DNA from: Triplophysa rosa
Taxonomy: Eukaryota; Chordata; Actinopteri; Cypriniformes; Nemacheilidae
DNA length: 64,000 nt
Assembly: GCF_024868665.1 (NCBI RefSeq)
Contig: NC_079907.1
Span: 15,991,826 to 16,055,825 of the forward strand
Direction of reading: 5' to 3'
Positions 60,498 to 64,000 of this stretch are shown here, piece after piece (position 1 is the first letter of the stretch; every line of letters starts with the position of its first letter). The notes beneath the pieces are model-generated. The model ran no database searches. It saw only the letters and a program-made list of their open reading frames with translations, and had not been told where the DNA came from. The translations under genes were made by a program, and so were the position numbers.

Positions 60498-62960
60498 GCT
60501 GGAGCACACTCCTCCGACAGCAAGATGACCAGCTAATGTTTCAATGCCAAAGCATCACTTCGAAAAACATCATTTCAAAACCCAAAGATCTCGACATGCT
60601 GCAGATGATATGAGATTTTATTCATCTTTTTAGCTTTAGGAATCTTTACTAGTTTGAAAGTAAGCATTGGGGTTTTAATATTGTTTTATCACGGTCCATC
60701 AAAACTTGAAAATCGTTTTGACTGGATTCTGGGAAAGAATGTTTTTATTACTGGAAAAAAGAAAGATCCTACAAAGCAAATTGGATTCAAGCAGGGATGT
60801 CCATACCAAATTCAAAAGCATTTTGTGAAATCATATTGTAAATATTCCATTGTACTGACAACAACGAAACCAATTTGACGTTTTATTTTGTATGCACGTT
60901 TGTGGTGTGGGAAACACGTTCACGAACATCAACCTAGTATATCACGTACTCTATTGTGCTTTGTAAATATTCATTCACACTTTGCACCTTGAGTAGTAGG
61001 GCTTAGTCCTAAATGTCACACTTTTGCTTCTGCATATATCTTTATAAGCATTTATTTTTCTGTTATCTCCATTTAATTGTTAAATTTATTTAGAGACCCG
61101 AAGCTTTTGGTTTTTGTGTTACTCTTGAGTTAATGTGAGAGTATATTATTCATATTCAGAAAGGATAAACCATTTGATTCTTAAACTACATGTGGTCTTC
61201 ACAATCACTGGAGAAATAACTGTAATTGAATCAAATTTTGTATTTTCTAAAATAAGAGTTGAACACTCATTAGGGCAAAGATTGATTATTTGATCACTTC
61301 TTATTCCAGCGTTTTCCATTCTAAAATACCTAAAGTCACTTATGTTATTTTAGACTCTTTTTTTATTCCATTAATAGGTTTGATATATTTTTTGCTCTTA
61401 AGATTGTACTCTTCTGATGTATTTATTTAATTTTCATTTCTTTAAATTGGCATATTTATACAAACATATTTATGAGACATTCCTTTTCATAAAACAAAAG
61501 AACAAAATTTAAGAGTAAACTTGCAAATGGTTCACCAGTTTGAAAATGGTTAACAAAACAGTATCAGGATCAATTGATATTGATGATGTTACATAATTCC
61601 CAAACATTTATTAATGTATTGTACATGCACTGATAATCCTTTGCTTTTGCTACAGTTGCTACTCTGAAACCAAAACAGAAATTATTTGATTCATGCTGTT
61701 TATTCTTAAACTCAAAGTGTGAAATAATGAATGTAAAATGCCTGACAGAACTGTTCTCTTCTGCCAATGTCAATCAAGTCTCAAAAGAGAAGCAATAATG
61801 ATGGGTGATCTAGATTTTACCAGCACTTGTGAAAAGAAAATCTAATATATAGGCTATTTTAACTTCAACTGTGAAATAGGATTACATCAAATGTGGTAAA
61901 TTTGGGACCTTATTTTTTAAAATGATTATTGATTAGCAAAAACATGAGTTTCTTTATAAATAACATTAGCTGACCAGAAAAACTGTGAATTTTTTCTTAG
62001 TCTCTAACATTTCACTCAGCCTTCAGCTTCTGAGTTGTACAGAATATACTATTTGTCCCAGGGATGAGTGGGATGGATGCTATAGTGCCTTCAGTATACC
62101 TAAATATGACATGAATCTGACTTTTAACAAGGCTTTGACACAAAACAATTTGGGTTATAATTACCCAATTATTAAGCATTAAAGGGCATTATAGACCATG
62201 AATAAGTGCTATATTATGCTCACTATGACTCAGTATTAAACGCAGTACTGTTTATAAGTATTAATGACCAGCATGTGTACTATTAAATCGAGAACAATTT
62301 TAATTTAAATATTTTAGGTTTATAATCATGGTCCTAAATAGTGAAAATGTTTTGTATTGCATTGCAGTATCAATTTATTAAGAAAAAAAATCTGTTTTTT
62401 TATCAGTCCAAATGCTCATTCTGCCACTTCAATGAGCAGTCCAGTAGAACTTTGCTAACTTTCCAATTCTATTTTTTTAGATTGTAAAATATCATTCCAC
62501 AACAGGTCTGCTGATCTTGATGCAGAATATCAACAGTGTTTCTAACAAAATTACAGTATTATTGGTTTTCTCACAGGAATTTGTAACTAGTTTACAAGAA
62601 TTCGTATAAGCGTATAATAAAAATGTATGATTACTAGAAAAAACCTCATACTGAAGCCACTTCCCTAACCTCACCCCCAAACTTAACGTCAATGGTGCGA
62701 ATGCAAATCTTAAACGTGCGAATGACATTGTATGATTTCATACAACTTAGCCACCTCGTAAAATAGTTACGCATTGCCATGAGATTGTGTTGGTTTTTGT
62801 CTTGTTTCTTAATTTCTCTTGGGGAGAACTATATACAATCGACAAAAAGCTTTTGTGTTGCTTGGCCACTAAACAACTTTACAATGTAAACTGTCCCAAT
62901 ACTTGTCTACACCGCTATATTAGTTACAAGAGTTCAATAAACAACATAAAACCAACCTTG
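60498..62960 (+). other. myocd: Probable 3' UTR of myocd
   Basis: AT-rich sequence after the TGA with several ATTTA motifs ('catatttatgag', 'tgtatttattta'), typical of unstable transcripts. ATTAAA occurs at about 62170 and AATAAA at 62936-62941; the latter is followed by T-rich sequence and is my best guess for the 3' end. A MITE-like segment at 62574-62775 would lie within it. Without transcript data the end is uncertain. Confidence 0.5.
62574..62775. mobile_element. Small MITE in the 3' UTR region
   Basis: 'acaggaatttgtaactagtt' at the left is loosely inverted relative to 'ccacctcgtaaaatagttac' at the right. The interior ('cctaacctcacccccaaact', 'gtatgatttcatacaactta') belongs to a repeat common in cyprinids. 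Confidence 0.5.
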
Positions 62961-63062
62961 ACTCCATCAGTCTTGTCCACTTTTGTAAAAAAAAAATGCA
63001 TCACCCAGTTACTGTACCAGGTGTTCTAATGAATTACTGTTCACAAAGACTGTTATTAAAAT

Positions 63063-64000
63063 GAAAATGCATTTTATTATCCAAAGCGTCTAACAAATGA
63101 GGTAAACAATGGAAGCAATTGGAACAACATAAGGACAACAAAAATCATAAGCGCAGTAAACCTGGTCTCATATAGTCTACCACAGTATACAAAGCTAAGG
63201 TTTTTTTTAAGGATAGAAAGAGCAGAAAAGAAATAGAAGTCAGAATTAATCGGACGGAAGAGATGTGTTTTCAGCCGATTCTTAAAAATGGATACAGAAT
63301 CTGCTGATCTTGTAGCAGCAGGCAGGTCATTCCACAAATGCGGAACAGATGCAGAGAAGGTACTTGAGAGTGATTTTTTCCCTTTTTGGGATGGCACTAC
63401 AAGACATTGTTCATTTGCAGAGCATAGGGATCTGGCGGGTACACAAGTCTGTATTAGTGAGTGAAGATATGGGGGTGCCGAACCAGTGGTGGTCTTGTAG
63501 GCCAGGAGCAGAGCTTTGAATTTGATGCGAGCGACTATAGGGAGCCAATGTACTGTAACTTAATGAAGAGAGGAGTGACGTGTGCTCTCTTCGGTTCATT
63601 GAAGACCACTCTTGCCGCTGCATTCTGGATCATCTGCAGAGGTTTGGTTGTGCAAGCTGGAAGTCCAGCCAGTAGCACATTGCAACAGTCCAGCCTGGAC
63701 AGAACAAGAGCCTGGACTAGGACTTGCCCCAGTAGCATGTAGCATGCCCCAACAGGAAAGGTCTAATTTTCCTAATGTTGTAGAGGATGAATCTACAGGC
63801 CCGGCTGGTGCTGGCAACGTGATCCGTGAAGTGTAGCTGATCATCGATTACCACTCCCAAGTTTCTGGCCGTTCTGCAAGAATCTATGCATCGACCGGGA
63901 TTACAAGCAGTTCTGTTTTTGCAAGGTTCAGCTGCAGGTGATGGTCCTTCATCCAGACCGAAATGTCACTCAGGCATGCTGAAATGCATGCAGAAACAGT
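63063..64000 (-). mobile_element. L2-clade LINE, 3' part, minus strand, running off the window
   Basis: Several minus-strand frames carry the C-terminal half of an L2-type reverse transcriptase: 'WMKDHHLQLNLAKTELLVI' (about 63960-63905), 'VLSRLDCCNVLLAGLPACTT' (about 63700-63640) and 'FSASVPHLWNDLPAATRSAD' (about 63350-63290). They are spread over frames, so it is a pseudogene. The 3' end at about 63063-63100 carries the 'catttgttagacgctttgga' tail shared with the SINE at 58868. The catalytic core lies beyond the window. Confidence 0.85.

Overview
This is vertebrate nuclear DNA, almost certainly from a cyprinid-type teleost. The evidence is a multi-exon gene with GT-AG introns, very high repeat density, and many copies of dispersed repeats familiar from zebrafish and carp genomes: the 'atagttcacccaaaaatgaaaattctgtcatcattta' family, tRNA-derived SINEs with an L2-type tail, DIRS and Ngaro elements, and hAT and Harbinger MITEs. 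The species cannot be fixed from the window alone.

The one host protein-coding gene I can support is myocardin (myocd) on the + strand. Fourteen coding exons run from the ATG at 21438 to the stop at 60497, in a continuous reading frame of 1006 residues. It carries the cardiac-type N-terminus, three RPEL motifs, a basic region, a Q-rich stretch, a SAP domain, a leucine-zipper coiled coil, a PPxY motif and the C-terminal activation domain. Positions 1-21437 are upstream sequence with no recognisable host gene. Positions 60498 to about 62960 are a probable 3' UTR, and the window ends inside a minus-strand L2 LINE.

The rest is a layered record of transposition. Upstream: a gag-like gene remnant present twice (958-1400 and 4447-4914), a Harbinger-like element inserted in the first copy (1401-2598), and a 6.9-kb region bounded by inverted repeats (8061-14968). 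That region holds a tyrosine-recombinase retrotransposon of Ngaro type with an apparently intact 1104-codon Gag/RT/RNase H frame, an intact recombinase frame and an 84-bp tandem array. Intron 1: a 6.1-kb element with long inverted arms (24304-30442), nested up to three deep. Intron 2: a decayed DIRS1-type element (32127-37516) whose internal complementary region is directly readable. Intron 4: a 7.5-kb hAT-like unit (40899-48384) with terminal inverted repeats and an imperfect 8-bp target duplication. It contains a complete THAP-domain exon, a CHCC-type Ty3/gypsy (CsRn1-like) element with a tRNA-Trp-like primer site, and a seven-copy CCAAT-box minisatellite. Smaller introns and the 3' UTR hold MITEs, a SINE and LINE tails.

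The mobile elements are not obviously working together. They share this locus because introns 1, 2 and 4 (8.6 to 9.5 kb each) tolerate insertion, while the exon-dense 3' part (53961-60497) has only small ones. The most interesting items are the complete-looking Ngaro-like element and its tandem array, the THAP-exon hAT composite, an 80-bp perfect palindrome upstream of myocd, and an RPEL2 motif in fish myocardin that keeps the actin-binding core which I recall being lost in mammals.
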